A stretch of DNA of 25,716 nucleotides from JASFQI01 sp050115555 (lineage in GTDB: Bacteria; Desulfobacterota; DSM-4660; Desulfatiglandales; HGW-15). Position numbers and translations under genes: made by a program. The DNA lies in NCBI GenBank assembly GCA_050115555.1, contig JASFQI010000022.1, forward strand, positions 1 through 25,716, in the 5' to 3' direction. Positions 7,481 to 17,230 of the stretch are shown one piece after another (the stretch's first letter is position 1; each line of letters starts with the position of its first letter). A model generated the notes under the pieces. The model saw only the letters and a program-made list of their open reading frames with translations, did no database searches and was not told the DNA's origin.

Positions 7481-9223
7481 ATGGAATCCTTCGGGTCGGC
7501 AAAAGAAGAGATCAGACAGGCCGCTGACATCGTGGAGGTCGTAGGACAATTCGTTCAACTGCGGAAGGCCGGTCAAAACTACCTCGGACTCTGCCCCTTC
7601 CACTCGGAAAAAGCCCCGTCCTTTACAGTCAGCCCGTCCAAGCAGATGTTCCACTGCTTCGGCTGCAAAAAGGGTGGAGATGTGTTTGCCTTCTGGATGG
7701 CCTATCACAACGTCTCCTTTGCTCAAGCGCTCCGAGACCTGGCCGATCGGTATCATATCTCCCTGCCCGAACCGACCCGAACTCCGGGGGAAAAAAGACG
7801 CCTTGAACTCAGAGAATCCCTGTTTAAGTTAAATGAGCTTGCGGTCGATTTCTATTGCCGTGTGCTTCCGGACTCACGTGCCGGGGATCCCGGAAAGGCG
7901 TACTTCCGGCAACGGGGCATCCATACGGAGACCATCTCGGACTTCAAGCTCGGGTACGCTCCCGACCGGTGGGACGCCCTGAGCCGTTTTTTAGAGAATC
8001 GACAAGTGGATATGGATCACGCCGTCCAAGCCGGCTTGGTCATCGCGAGGAAGCAAGGCGGATGGTACGACCGTTTCCGCGGACGAGTGGTCTTCCCGAT
8101 TTTCACGGCCACACAGCGAATTGCAGGGTTTGGTGCCCGTGTCTTGGACGACGCCCTGCCCAAATACCTGAACACCCCGGAAACGCCCATTTTTCGAAAG
8201 GGCGAACTTCTTTATGGCCTGCATGCCGGTGGAACGGCCATTCGCCAAAACCGGCGGGCGGTCGTGGTGGAAGGGTACACGGACGTGCTGGCGCTTCACC
8301 AGAGCGGGTTTCCAGAGGCCGTGGCCACTCTTGGAACCGCGCTGACGAGGGAACACGTTCGAAAGCTCAAGGGATATGCCGAGGAAGTGGTGGTGGTGTT
8401 CGACTCGGACGAGGCGGGACGAACGGCCGCGCTGAAAAGCCTCCCCTTCTTCCTGACCGAAGGCCTGGAATGCAGGACGCTGATCCTCCCCGAGGGAGAG
8501 GATCCGGACAGTTATGTAAATCGATACGGGCTGGATCGTTTCCTGGAGCAGCTTGAAGGGGCTAAGCCCGTTTTCGACCACTACATCGACACCAGCCTCT
8601 CCAATGCAGGGGACGGAATCGAGGCCAAAGCTTCCGCCCTGCGGGACATCCTCTCGGCCCTGGCCGGGCTCGAGGACAAGGCGCGCATGAGCCTTTACGT
8701 GCAGCGACTCGCCGACCGCACCGGAATCCCGGAAGCGGTGATCCTGAAGGAGCTGACTCAGGTCGCTCAAAGGCACGGCCGTGCTCCTGAAATGCGCACG
8801 CCCTTGGAAGAGGACAAACCGGGACTCGACGAGCGGCATTTGTTGAATCTGCTCGTACACCATCCCGAAGCTGCGGGCGATTTATTGAATTGCAAAGACT
8901 GGGAGGTGCTTCTTCCTCATCCTGCGGCCCGAACTGTATTTGGAGTCGCCCGGGAGTTGCTCTCGGCACGCGGATGCATCGTCCCTGCCGAAATTGCAGA
9001 ACGGCTGGAAGGAGATGATGTCGGGGCCCTGTTCAGGGAGATCCTGGTATCCCCGAACATCTATCCGGAAGATACGGTGGACCAGGCGGTCGAGGAATTC
9101 AAGAATCGAATTCAGGAGCGGGCGGTGGAGACCATTGCGGAGCAGGAACGCCGAGGCGATCTGGAGCGGGCCAACGCCTTGCTGCAACGCAAAAGAGAGC
9201 GACTGAATCGATCCATACAATGA
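7481..9223 (+). CDS. dnaG: DNA primase DnaG
   Basis: Synthesises RNA primers at the replication fork. I choose the ATG at 7481 (580 residues) because the family-like sequence begins there; the frame opens upstream with a TTG at 7391 that would add 30 unconserved residues, and GGGGAT precedes 7481 closely. The CHC2 zinc site is intact (C38, H41, C59, C62 in LCPFHSEK...FHCFGCKKGG). The central catalytic core includes YLNTPETPIFRKGELLYGL; the TOPRIM metal site has E264 in VVVEGYTD and D308-S-D310 in VVFDSDEAGR. The C-terminal part is the less conserved helicase-binding region. It lies between yqeY and rpoD, the classic macromolecular-synthesis arrangement. Confidence 0.96.
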   Translation: MESFGSAKEEIRQAADIVEVVGQFVQLRKAGQNYLGLCPFHSEKAPSFTVSPSKQMFHCFGCKKGGDVFAFWMAYHNVSFAQALRDLADRYHISLPEPTRTPGEKRRLELRESLFKLNELAVDFYCRVLPDSRAGDPGKAYFRQRGIHTETISDFKLGYAPDRWDALSRFLENRQVDMDHAVQAGLVIARKQGGWYDRFRGRVVFPIFTATQRIAGFGARVLDDALPKYLNTPETPIFRKGELLYGLHAGGTAIRQNRRAVVVEGYTDVLALHQSGFPEAVATLGTALTREHVRKLKGYAEEVVVVFDSDEAGRTAALKSLPFFLTEGLECRTLILPEGEDPDSYVNRYGLDRFLEQLEGAKPVFDHYIDTSLSNAGDGIEAKASALRDILSALAGLEDKARMSLYVQRLADRTGIPEAVILKELTQVAQRHGRAPEMRTPLEEDKPGLDERHLLNLLVHHPEAAGDLLNCKDWEVLLPHPAARTVFGVARELLSARGCIVPAEIAERLEGDDVGALFREILVSPNIYPEDTVDQAVEEFKNRIQERAVETIAEQERRGDLERANALLQRKRERLNRSIQ

Positions 9224-9307
9224 AACAAACGAGCACTCAAGAGTGCAATGACGTGATTTTAAAAACCATTATTCAAAAATAAAGCATTCGAGCAGGAGGG
9301 AAAGGGC

Positions 9308-11071
<1,764 letters not shown>

Positions 11072-11202
11072 TTGCGGGAGCGTGGTTTTCCCTTGACAAC
11101 ACGAGGGGCTCCCTGCAATGGTTAGATTTGACCGGAAAAATGGGAAGACAATGAACCCCGCAGCATGTCCGGGGCTCCCGAAGGACAAGGCATGTTGAGA
11201 AT

Positions 11203-11276
11203 GGGAACGCCGTACGCTTCGCCCGCGGCTTCGCCGCCTTCATGGGGCGAACGAGGGGAAGCGGTTCGCTTTCATG
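11203..11276. repeat. Hairpin-prone spacer with short repeats between rpoD and the tRNA
   Basis: The 205-base spacer after rpoD has no gene. This part holds a nested palindrome (GCGGCTTCGCCGC inside TTCGCCC...GGGCGAA) and a 10-base direct repeat TTCATGGGGC at 11239-11248 and 11271-11280, the second copy running into the tRNA 5' end. Nature unknown; it may be a degraded mobile or REP-like element. Confidence 0.35.
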
Positions 11277-11352
11277 GGGCCTATAGCTCAGCTGGAAGAG
11301 CCACCGGCTCATAACCGGTAGGTCCCTGGTTCGAATCCAGGTGGGCCCACCA
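11277..11352 (+). tRNA. tRNA with CAT anticodon, probably tRNA-Ile2 (lysidine-modified), or tRNA-Met
   Basis: Complete cloverleaf with encoded CCA: acceptor arms GGGCCTA/TGGGCCC, D-arm GCTC...GAGC, anticodon stem ACCGG/CCGGT around CTCATAA (anticodon CAT at 11310-11312) and T-arm CCTGG/CCAGG. The acceptor stem with its CCTA/TGGG end resembles the minor isoleucine tRNA, whose C34 is changed to lysidine by TilS to read AUA. Elongator methionine tRNA cannot be fully excluded from sequence alone; a formyl-Met initiator is unlikely because the first acceptor pair G-C is formed. Confidence 0.93.
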
Positions 11353-11422
11353 ATTGCGGCCGTAAGACCATGGACGATGTACCTGCAATGCGATACGATT
11401 GAAACACCGGACCCTTTCCCGG

Positions 11423-11463
11423 CAGAGGGCGCACCTTCCAAGGTGCGCCCTCTGCGTTTTTTT
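11423..11463 (+). terminator. Strong intrinsic terminator after the tRNA
   Basis: A perfect 15-bp inverted repeat (11423-11437 and 11440-11454; arm CAGAGGGCGCACCTT) with a two-base CC centre, so the apical loop must open a few pairs, is followed by CG and seven T's (11457-11463). It separates the rpoD/tRNA unit from the NIF3-family gene. Confidence 0.9.
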
Positions 11464-11533
11464 GAGATGGGTATGCGTTCGAGCATTCTGCATTTCATGC
11501 TTGTCTGAACCGGATCATTTTGGGAATCCAATC

Positions 11534-12340
11534 ATGCACCCCAGTCTTCAACAGATTCTGGATGTCCTGGAGGAGGTAACCCCGTCAAGGCTTGCCGAGA
11601 ACTGGGACAACCCGGGGCTCCAGATCGGAGGCCGATCCGACCCCATCGAGCGCATCCTGCTGTCCCTGGATCCCTCGTTCGAAGCGGTCTGCAAGGCAGC
11701 CGATATCGGGGCTCAGCTCTTACTCTCCCACCATCCCCTGATCTTCAAGCCCCTGTCTTCCATCGATCGGAACGGCTATCCCGGAGACGTCCTGTTCCAG
11801 GCGGTGAAAACCGGTGTGGCCCTGGTATCCGTTCACACGAACCTGGATGCGGCCATCGGTGGAATCAACGACCAGCTCGCCGGCATCCTCGGCCTGGGGA
11901 CTGTCCGACCGCTGGCGGTCGAAGAGGCCGATCCGTCGGAACCGGGGATTGGCAGAATCGGCACCCTGGATACCCCTCGGCTGCTGGACGATCTGGCCCG
12001 GGATGTGAAATCCGCCCTCCGCATCCCGATGGTGGGGGTCGTCGGACCTCTGGATCGAGCTGTTCAGCAGGTGGCTGTGGTCGGGGGTTCGGGTGGAAGC
12101 CTTGTACCGAATGCAGCCCGGGCGGGCGCCGACGTACTGGTCACAGGGGACCTGGGTCATCATGATGCGCTTACAGCTTCCTGCATGGGGCTCGCCGTGA
12201 TTGATGCGGGACACTTCCACACCGAGAAGGCCGCCCTGGAAGGCTTCAGCCACACCTTGAGGTCCGACCTCCAGGCCCGTGGCTGGGCCGTCGAAGTTCA
12301 GGTTTTTGGAGAAGAGGAATCCCCCGTGCAATACAGATAA
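11534..12340 (+). CDS. NIF3-family dinuclear metal-centre protein (YbgI/GTP cyclohydrolase I type 2-like)
   Basis: A 268-residue member of the NIF3/YbgI family, toroidal hexamers with a two-metal site per subunit; the biochemical role is not firmly established. Metal-ligand motifs are in place: SHHPLIF with H66-H67, VHTNLDAAIGGIND, and near the C-terminus DAGHFHTEKAALEGF. Other family segments are ENWDNPGLQIGG at the start and GADVLVTGDLGHHDA. The frame opens upstream at 11399, inside the terminator region, but the ATG at 11534 matches the normal family start. The short form without the inserted PII-like domain applies here. It lies upstream of a zinc-ribbon protein, a frequent neighbour pair in bacteria. 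Confidence 0.92.
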   Translation: MHPSLQQILDVLEEVTPSRLAENWDNPGLQIGGRSDPIERILLSLDPSFEAVCKAADIGAQLLLSHHPLIFKPLSSIDRNGYPGDVLFQAVKTGVALVSVHTNLDAAIGGINDQLAGILGLGTVRPLAVEEADPSEPGIGRIGTLDTPRLLDDLARDVKSALRIPMVGVVGPLDRAVQQVAVVGGSGGSLVPNAARAGADVLVTGDLGHHDALTASCMGLAVIDAGHFHTEKAALEGFSHTLRSDLQARGWAVEVQVFGEEESPVQYR

Positions 12341-12402
12341 TATGAAGCCGTAAGAACCCGGGACCAGGAGATGTGCCCCTGTGATTCCTGAGAATAAACA
12401 GC

Positions 12403-12451
12403 GTAGTCAACGCGGTCGAGCATATGTTTGCGAGATCGTCCATTGAATCTT
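12403..12451 (+). repeat. Dispersed intergenic repeat, copy A
   Basis: This 49-base stretch matches 25251-25300 in the same orientation: GTAG-C-AAC, then GCGGTCGAGC, a variable tetramer, TTTGCGAGA-CGTC and AT-GA-TC. It lies in the spacer between the NIF3 and zinc-ribbon genes. Two diverged copies in 26 kb suggest a genome-wide family. Function unknown. Confidence 0.6.
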
Positions 12452-12517
12452 CCCGCGTTCCCGCTTCAGCGGGATGAGGAATGCGCGAGCGAAGCATTTT
12501 CACAAAGGGGAAAAGCG

Positions 12518-13252
12518 TTGAAGGACAAAATCAAGGTACTTATCGAACTTCAACAGGCCGACAATCGAATTCAAGACCTGCTGAACCGAAGAAAGCAAGG
12601 CCCCCTGAAAATCAAGGCCCTTGCCGATGAAATGGAAGCCGTATCAACCGGTTTCAGGGAGGACGAAGAGCGACTCGACACGGTGAAGAAAGATCGACGC
12701 TCCCTGGAAACCGAGATAGAGGACTTGGATCAGGGAATCCGCAAAAGCAATGACAAGCTTTCCAACATCAAGTCCAACAAGGAGTATGGCGCTGCGCTGA
12801 AAGAAATCGAGGACCTGAAAAAAAAGAAGGGCCGCATTGAGGACGAACTCCTTCAGCAAATGGAGGAACTGGAGCAAGTCACGGAGCGCTGTAAGACCAA
12901 CCAGGACAAGCTGCGCGAATTGAAAAAGACGTTCGAGCGGGACAAAAAAACCGTTCAGGAGGAACTGGGCAAGCTCGACAAGGAACTAAAAAAGCTGGAA
13001 AAGATGCGGGCGGCCATTGCCGAAAAGGCGGAGCCCGATCTCCTGAGAAGGTACCAGCTGGTCCGTGAGCGTATCGGGTCATCGGCCATCAGCCCCGTGG
13101 TCGGCGGCGTGTGCCAGAGCTGCCACATGGGCATCCCCCCGCAGATGTTCAACGAGCTGATGAAGTGCATCGAGCTCACCAGCTGTCCCCACTGCAATCG
13201 CATCATTTACTGGGGAGAGGACGCCCATTTCCAGGATTTGACAAATCCCTGA
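12518..13252 (+). CDS. Coiled-coil zinc-ribbon protein (C4-type, CT398/DUF164-like)
   Basis: A 244-residue protein made of a long antiparallel coiled coil (about 1-190, rich in Lys, Glu, Leu; for example LDQGIRKSNDKLSNIKSNKE) and a C-terminal four-cysteine zinc ribbon: CQSC in GVCQSCHMGIPPQ and CPHC in LTSCPHCNRIIYW. This is the CT398-like family, which has been linked to secretion and sigma-54 contexts in some bacteria but has no settled role. The open frame begins at 12428, but the conserved start is LKDKIKVLIELQQADNRI, encoded from TTG at 12518, with AAGGGG 7 bases upstream. The CDS end carries the -35 region of the rnpB promoter just after it. Confidence 0.88.
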   Translation: MKDKIKVLIELQQADNRIQDLLNRRKQGPLKIKALADEMEAVSTGFREDEERLDTVKKDRRSLETEIEDLDQGIRKSNDKLSNIKSNKEYGAALKEIEDLKKKKGRIEDELLQQMEELEQVTERCKTNQDKLRELKKTFERDKKTVQEELGKLDKELKKLEKMRAAIAEKAEPDLLRRYQLVRERIGSSAISPVVGGVCQSCHMGIPPQMFNELMKCIELTSCPHCNRIIYWGEDAHFQDLTNP

Positions 13253-13265
13253 GCCTCATTATCAT
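13238..13265 (+). promoter_or_regulatory. Sigma-70 promoter for rnpB
   Basis: TTGACA (13238-13243, perfect -35) and TATCAT (13260-13265, five of six -10) are separated by 16 bases. Transcription would start near 13272, about 20 bases before the RNase P P1 helix. The -35 overlaps the end of the zinc-ribbon coding sequence. Confidence 0.75.
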
Positions 13266-13290
13266 GAAGGCTATGCGGCACACGGGTCCT

Positions 13291-13708
13291 GGGCGCATGC
13301 TGGAGCAGGTCAGGTGGCCGCTGTTCCGCGGAAACGCGGAAGAGAGGAAAGTCCGGGCTCCATAGGACAGGGTGCTGGGTAACGCCCAGTCCCGGTAACG
13401 GGAAGGAAAGTGCCACAGAAAGCAAACCGCCCCGGCGAGGTGTGCATCACCTTCCGGGGTAAGGGTGAAACGGTGAGGTAAGAGCTCACCAGTCCCGCCG
13501 GTGACGGCGGGAGCTCGGCAAACCCCACCCGGAGCAAGACCGAATAGGGGAACGTTCGAGGGCGGTCCGTCCGAGTTCCCGGGTAGGTCGCTGGACCCCG
13601 GCGGTAACGCCGGGGCTAGATGAATGGTCACCCTTTCTTCGGTGGTGTCCCGTGTGAACCGCCGAAGGGATACAGAACCCGGCTTATGAGCGGCTCCAGT
13701 ATGCGCCC
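13291..13708 (+). ncRNA. rnpB: RNase P RNA, bacterial class A
   Basis: The catalytic RNA that trims 5' leaders from precursor tRNAs. Diagnostic conserved blocks are present in order: GAGGAAAGTCCGGGCTCCAT, ACAGAAAGCAAACCGCC, GGTAAGGGTGAAACGGTG, GGTAAGAGCTCACC, CAAACCCCACCCGGAGCAAG, CGAATAGGGG and finally ACAGAACCCGGCTTA, the P4 partner. The ends are set by a 16-bp P1 helix (13291-13306 with 13693-13708, one G-U pair). Length about 418 nt fits type A. A consensus promoter precedes it; no T-run terminator follows. The 3' end overlaps the start of the next coding sequence. Confidence 0.97.
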
Positions 13709-14435
13709 GCCCCCACATCCCGCCGATGCATCCGATCCCCAGGTATCGGAGCACACCCATGAGGAAACCCTCGATCCGGGTTTTCCCGGGCAACGAAAGG
13801 TCATTATCATAGGGGCGGGACACTTCGGCACGAGGGCCGTTCGCATCCTGTCCCGGGATTCGGGTCGACGGATCTGGATGGTGGATCCGGCTGAAACGGA
13901 GCCGGTCCCGGGATCGAGCGTGGAACGGATCCTGGGTGACGGGATCGACTTCCTGGTGGAATGGGTCCCTCGGCTCGAGGCCGAGGTCGTGGTGGTGCCG
14001 GCGCTTCCCATTCACCTGGCCGCCATCTGGCTTTGCCGAACGCCGATCCCGGGGATGTCTCTTCAGCCTGTGGCCATTCCGGACGTGGTGCCGCCCGCCC
14101 TCCCCCACACGTGGGACGGGGGGCTGGGTACGCTCCTGGTGAGCCACGTGGATTTCCTCTGCCCGGATGACTGCCCGGAACCCGAGGACGGCTGTACCGT
14201 GACCGGTGAAATTCGTCCCCCGCTGTACGGCGTGCTCCGCGAGCTCGATGTCCCCGGGTTCCGCATCCACGTGATCCAGAGCCGGCAGCTGGCCCCTGGC
14301 CTGGGTGGATACACGGTGCAGGACCTTCGGAACCTTCGCGACCGCGTCCAGGGTTCCGGAGAAGGGAAGTGGCTGATCGGAACGGCCTGCCGATGCCACG
14401 GGGTGGTGAGCGCGTTGGACGCCCGCCCGCATTGA
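13701..14435 (+). CDS. Rossmann-like NAD(P)-binding protein with cysteine cluster, unknown function
   Basis: A protein of about 244 residues that begins, after a Pro-rich N-terminal stretch, with a dinucleotide-binding strand-loop-helix KVIIIGAGHFGTRAV and a following acidic strand end (IWMVDP). This resembles the NAD-binding fold of TrkA-type proteins. Later there is a cysteine cluster CPDDCPEPEDGC and a C-terminal CRCHG, possible metal or Fe-S ligands. I do not recognise a named family. The frame is open back to 13620, but earlier ATGs (13620, 13686) lie well inside rnpB; the last in-frame start is the ATG at 13701, still 8 bases inside the P1 helix, with no clear ribosome site. The next gene, yggT, follows 53 bases downstream. 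Confidence 0.7.
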   Translation: MRPPPHPADASDPQVSEHTHEETLDPGFPGQRKVIIIGAGHFGTRAVRILSRDSGRRIWMVDPAETEPVPGSSVERILGDGIDFLVEWVPRLEAEVVVVPALPIHLAAIWLCRTPIPGMSLQPVAIPDVVPPALPHTWDGGLGTLLVSHVDFLCPDDCPEPEDGCTVTGEIRPPLYGVLRELDVPGFRIHVIQSRQLAPGLGGYTVQDLRNLRDRVQGSGEGKWLIGTACRCHGVVSALDARPH

Positions 14436-14488
14436 TGAAATTCGTTGTTTTCCAAGGGACTTGTTCGCCCTAATTTCGGAGGGCCACC

Positions 14489-14788
14489 ATGTTTATCCTT
14501 TCCAATTTTCTTGTTGCGGTTGCAAAAATCCTGGATATCGGGCTGAGCCTGTATATGTGGATCATCATCGGCCGGGCCGTGATCTCCTGGGTCAACCCGG
14601 ACCCGTACAATCCCATTGTTCGGTTCCTTCACGCGGTCACGGAACCCGTGCTTTCCCCCATTCGAAGGCGCCTGCCCATCTACTTCGGGGGAATCGATTT
14701 TTCTCCAATCCTCGTGATCCTTGCCATTATCTTTCTCCAGGCCTTCCTGGTCCAAACCCTTATCCAAATGGCCACCCGGCTGGCCTAG
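14489..14788 (+). CDS. YggT family membrane protein
   Basis: A 99-residue protein with two hydrophobic segments (about 3-30 and 70-95) flanking the family loop SWVNPDPYNPIVRFLHAVTEPVLSPIRR, typical of YggT/YlmG proteins. These help with resistance to osmotic shock, cell division site placement or cofactor insertion, depending on lineage. The start ATG follows TCGGAGGGCCACC, a strong ribosome site. Its TAG is followed after a single base by the start of the DUF167 gene, the usual partner (yggT-yggU). Confidence 0.93.
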   Translation: MFILSNFLVAVAKILDIGLSLYMWIIIGRAVISWVNPDPYNPIVRFLHAVTEPVLSPIRRRLPIYFGGIDFSPILVILAIIFLQAFLVQTLIQMATRLA

Positions 14789-14789
14789 A

Positions 14790-15146
14790 ATGAAGCCGAG
14801 GCCGTCTCAACGCCCTTCCTCTGCTGCAGGAGGAAAATGGAAATCGCACCCTGAGGATGCGGGATGCGATAAGGCCCGGATTCACGCCCGGCTGACCCCC
14901 CGATCCTCCAAAGATTCCATCCTGGGGAAGGAAGACGGGGTTTATCGGATCAAGGTCAAGGCGCCGCCCCTGGAAGGTCGTGCCAACAAGGCCTTGATTG
15001 CACTTCTTGCAAAGGCCCTTCGGGTTCCCAAGCGGGACGTGGAGATTTCATCCGGGGAAAAATCCCGGGACAAGACCCTTCTCATTCGAGGCCTCACCCC
15101 GAAGGAGGTGGAGGAGCGCCTCTTGCAGAACCGGAGCGCATCCTAA
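14790..15146 (+). CDS. DUF167 (YggU-like) protein
   Basis: A 118-residue DUF167 protein. The conserved core starts after an N-terminal charged stretch of about 30 residues: IHARLTPRSSKDSILG, then YRIKVKAPPLEGRANKALI, LAKALRVPKRDVEISSGEKSRDK and a final strand LLIRGL. I choose the ATG at 14790, one base after the yggT stop, rather than the longer frame from 14721 that overlaps yggT. Function of the family is unknown; structures show a small alpha/beta fold. It is the last plus-strand gene before the strand switch. Confidence 0.9.
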   Translation: MKPRPSQRPSSAAGGKWKSHPEDAGCDKARIHARLTPRSSKDSILGKEDGVYRIKVKAPPLEGRANKALIALLAKALRVPKRDVEISSGEKSRDKTLLIRGLTPKEVEERLLQNRSAS

Positions 15147-15190
15147 TCCATGCTGGGGGAAAGCGTGGTTATGCGGTTGGAATCATCCAA

Positions 15191-15229
15191 ATCGAAATCG
15201 AAAATGAGATGGAGGAGATCGATTTCGAT
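15191..15229. repeat. Inverted repeat between convergent genes
   Basis: Arms ATCGAAATCG (15191-15200) and CGATTTCGAT (15220-15229) are perfect 10-bp complements with a 19-base centre. It lies in the 121-base space between the convergent DUF167 and ABC exporter genes and may help end transcription, though no long T-run follows. Confidence 0.4.
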
Positions 15230-15267
15230 GAAATCAAATCCCATCAGCGTCTCTGGCAGAGGAATTC

Positions 15268-17085
15268 TCACGCCCTGAACTGCATGTCGTAAAGCTGCCG
15301 AAAGCGCCCGTTCTGCTCGAGCAACGCCTCCTGTGTCCCGGACTCCACGATGCACCCCTTCTCCAGCACATAGATGCGGTCCGCTTTCCGCACGGTGCTC
15401 AGCCGATGGGCCACGACCAGGATGGTCGGGCCTCCCTGGAGCGCGTTGATGCTCTCCTGCACCAACCGCTCGCTCTCGGCGTCAAGCGCAGAGGCCGCCT
15501 CGTCCAGGATGAGGATGGAGGGGTTGGCCAGGATGGCCCGGGCAATGGCGATGCGCTGGCGCTGCCCCCCGGAGAGAAGGCTTCCCCGGTCCCCTGCAAG
15601 CGTGTCATATCCGGCAGACTGCTCCAGAATGAAGTCATGGGCATGGGCAAGCTTGGCCGCCCTCACCACCTCCTCCATGGAGGCATCCGGCCTTATGTAT
15701 CGGATGTTGTTCGCCAGGGTGTCGTGGAACAGGAGCACCTCCTGACTTACAATACCGATCTGGCGACGGAGGGATTCCAGGGTGACGTCCTGCACGTTCC
15801 GGCCGTCGATCCGTACCGCCCCCCGGGTGGGTTCGTAGAAGCGGGGAACCAGGTCCAGGAGGGTGCTTTTTCCAGCACCCGTGGACCCCACAAACGCCAC
15901 CATCTCACCGGCCTCCACGTGGAGGGAAATCTCCTTCAAAACGGGAGTGGTCGTATCGTACGAGAACGACACGTCTTCGAACTCCAGGGACCGCTCATGC
16001 CGAGGAAGCGGCTTGGCTCCCGGGGTGTCGGCGATTTGTGGCTCCGTCTTCATGATGCTGAAGACCCGCTCCGTGGCCCCCTGAAGGGTCCGGAGCTCGT
16101 TGTTCACCCGAGCCAGGTTCTTGATCGGGGAGTACACCCTGGAGAAGGCATAGATCATGGACATCAGCTCCCCGAGGGTGTGGTGAAAGTAAATTTTACC
16201 GACCACGAGTACGCCGGGCAGCACCAGAAACACGGTGGAGTCCATCATGGGTCCCAACCCCAGGAACCACCGGCTCCACTTCATGATTTTGCGATACAGC
16301 TCGTGGGCCAGGTCTCGGAACTTTTCGGATTCACGCTCCTGGGTACACCCGGATTGGACGACCTTGAGGCAGAGAAGGGTTTCCTGGTAGGCGGATGTGA
16401 CGCGGGAAATTTGCTCCTGTACCCGAGCCGAGTGCTTCTTCACCTTTCGGCCGAAGAGGCGAATCAGCCCCACGATGACCGGGGCTGCGAAAAAAATGAT
16501 CAGTGTGAGCTTCCAGTTCATGAGGAAAAGGTAGGCCAGGAACACCAGGGCGGTCAGTGGATGCTGCACTAGACCGATCAGGATGTTGGCGATCCTTTCC
16601 TGCATCACGGTCACATCCGCGGTGGAACGGGAGATGAGCTCGCCCACTTTGTGCCGGTGGTAAAAACTGAGAGGCAGGGAAACGAACCGCTTGAACAGGT
16701 CGATGCGAATCGAGCGAATCGCCCGATTGGAAAAGGCCGCAGCAGAGAGCTGGCTGAGGTAGAGCGTGAGCGACTTACACAGCACCGCCCCGAACGCCAC
16801 CAGGGTCAAGATGACCAGGAGGCGGTTGGGGGAGATCTGGTCAATGATCACCTTCTCCGTCCGCGTCCAGGAAAAGGTCGATCCGTCGAACGCGATCCAG
16901 GGAATTTTCCATGAGGCGGGCTCGGAAGCGGTCTTCATGCCCTCGTCCACAAAAGGCTGAAGGAGATAGGCCGGGACCACCACAAAGAGCGCGGAAATGG
17001 CCGTCAGCAGCACGGCCACAATCATCAGGCCACGGTGGACGCGGACGTAGTGGGCGATGTCTTTTCCGAGGATACGCTCAAGCAT
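15268..17085 (-). CDS. MsbA-like ABC exporter (lipid A-core flippase candidate)
   Basis: A 605-residue half transporter with fused membrane and ATPase domains. Hydrophobic segments occur near 20-45, 88-110, 165-205 and 275-300; coupling-helix regions such as SLPLSFYHRHKVGELISR match type IV exporters. The ATPase has Walker A (G400 to T408, GSTGAGKST), Q-loop around SQEVLLFHD, signature LSGGQ at 504-508, Walker B ILILDEA near 524-530 and switch His560 in VVAHRLST. The best guess is MsbA, which flips lipid A-core across the inner membrane, because lptF, lptG and glycan genes lie on the same strand; other exporters of this fold cannot be excluded, so I leave the symbol empty. The ATG at 17085 is preceded by a 122-nt inverted repeat. 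Confidence 0.88.
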   Translation of the reverse strand: MLERILGKDIAHYVRVHRGLMIVAVLLTAISALFVVVPAYLLQPFVDEGMKTASEPASWKIPWIAFDGSTFSWTRTEKVIIDQISPNRLLVILTLVAFGAVLCKSLTLYLSQLSAAAFSNRAIRSIRIDLFKRFVSLPLSFYHRHKVGELISRSTADVTVMQERIANILIGLVQHPLTALVFLAYLFLMNWKLTLIIFFAAPVIVGLIRLFGRKVKKHSARVQEQISRVTSAYQETLLCLKVVQSGCTQERESEKFRDLAHELYRKIMKWSRWFLGLGPMMDSTVFLVLPGVLVVGKIYFHHTLGELMSMIYAFSRVYSPIKNLARVNNELRTLQGATERVFSIMKTEPQIADTPGAKPLPRHERSLEFEDVSFSYDTTTPVLKEISLHVEAGEMVAFVGSTGAGKSTLLDLVPRFYEPTRGAVRIDGRNVQDVTLESLRRQIGIVSQEVLLFHDTLANNIRYIRPDASMEEVVRAAKLAHAHDFILEQSAGYDTLAGDRGSLLSGGQRQRIAIARAILANPSILILDEAASALDAESERLVQESINALQGGPTILVVAHRLSTVRKADRIYVLEKGCIVESGTQEALLEQNGRFRQLYDMQFRA

Positions 17086-17108
17086 AGCTGCTGACTTTCG
17101 CAGATTGA

Positions 17109-17230
17109 TTCACCATGAAGAGCACGAAGGTCACGAAGAAAATAGGGACATCACAATACAAATCGTTTTATTCCGTTTTTCAATTGCTGATTCTGTCTCT
17201 CTTCGTGCTCTTCGTGTTCTTCGTGGTGAT
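17109..17230. repeat. CACGAAG-type imperfect inverted repeat
   Basis: Left arm (17109-17140) and right arm (17199-17230) are about 32 bases, complementary at about 26 positions, and built from CACGAAG-like units. About 58 A/T-rich bases lie between. It sits in the leader of the ABC exporter. Similar CACCACGAAG elements are widespread, non-coding and often misannotated as His/Glu-rich ORFs. Confidence 0.75.

Noticed and set aside
11093..11127. TTGACA soon after the rpoD stop as a promoter for the tRNA
   Set aside because: No acceptable -10 occurs at normal spacing (best match three of six), so it is left out of the features.
13203..14432. A 409-codon open frame on the minus strand
   Set aside because: It crosses rnpB and is antisense to the Rossmann-like gene; the RNA blocks of rnpB explain this region better.
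15406..16572. A 388-codon plus-strand frame
   Set aside because: It is antisense to the ABC exporter, whose Walker and signature motifs are unmistakable.
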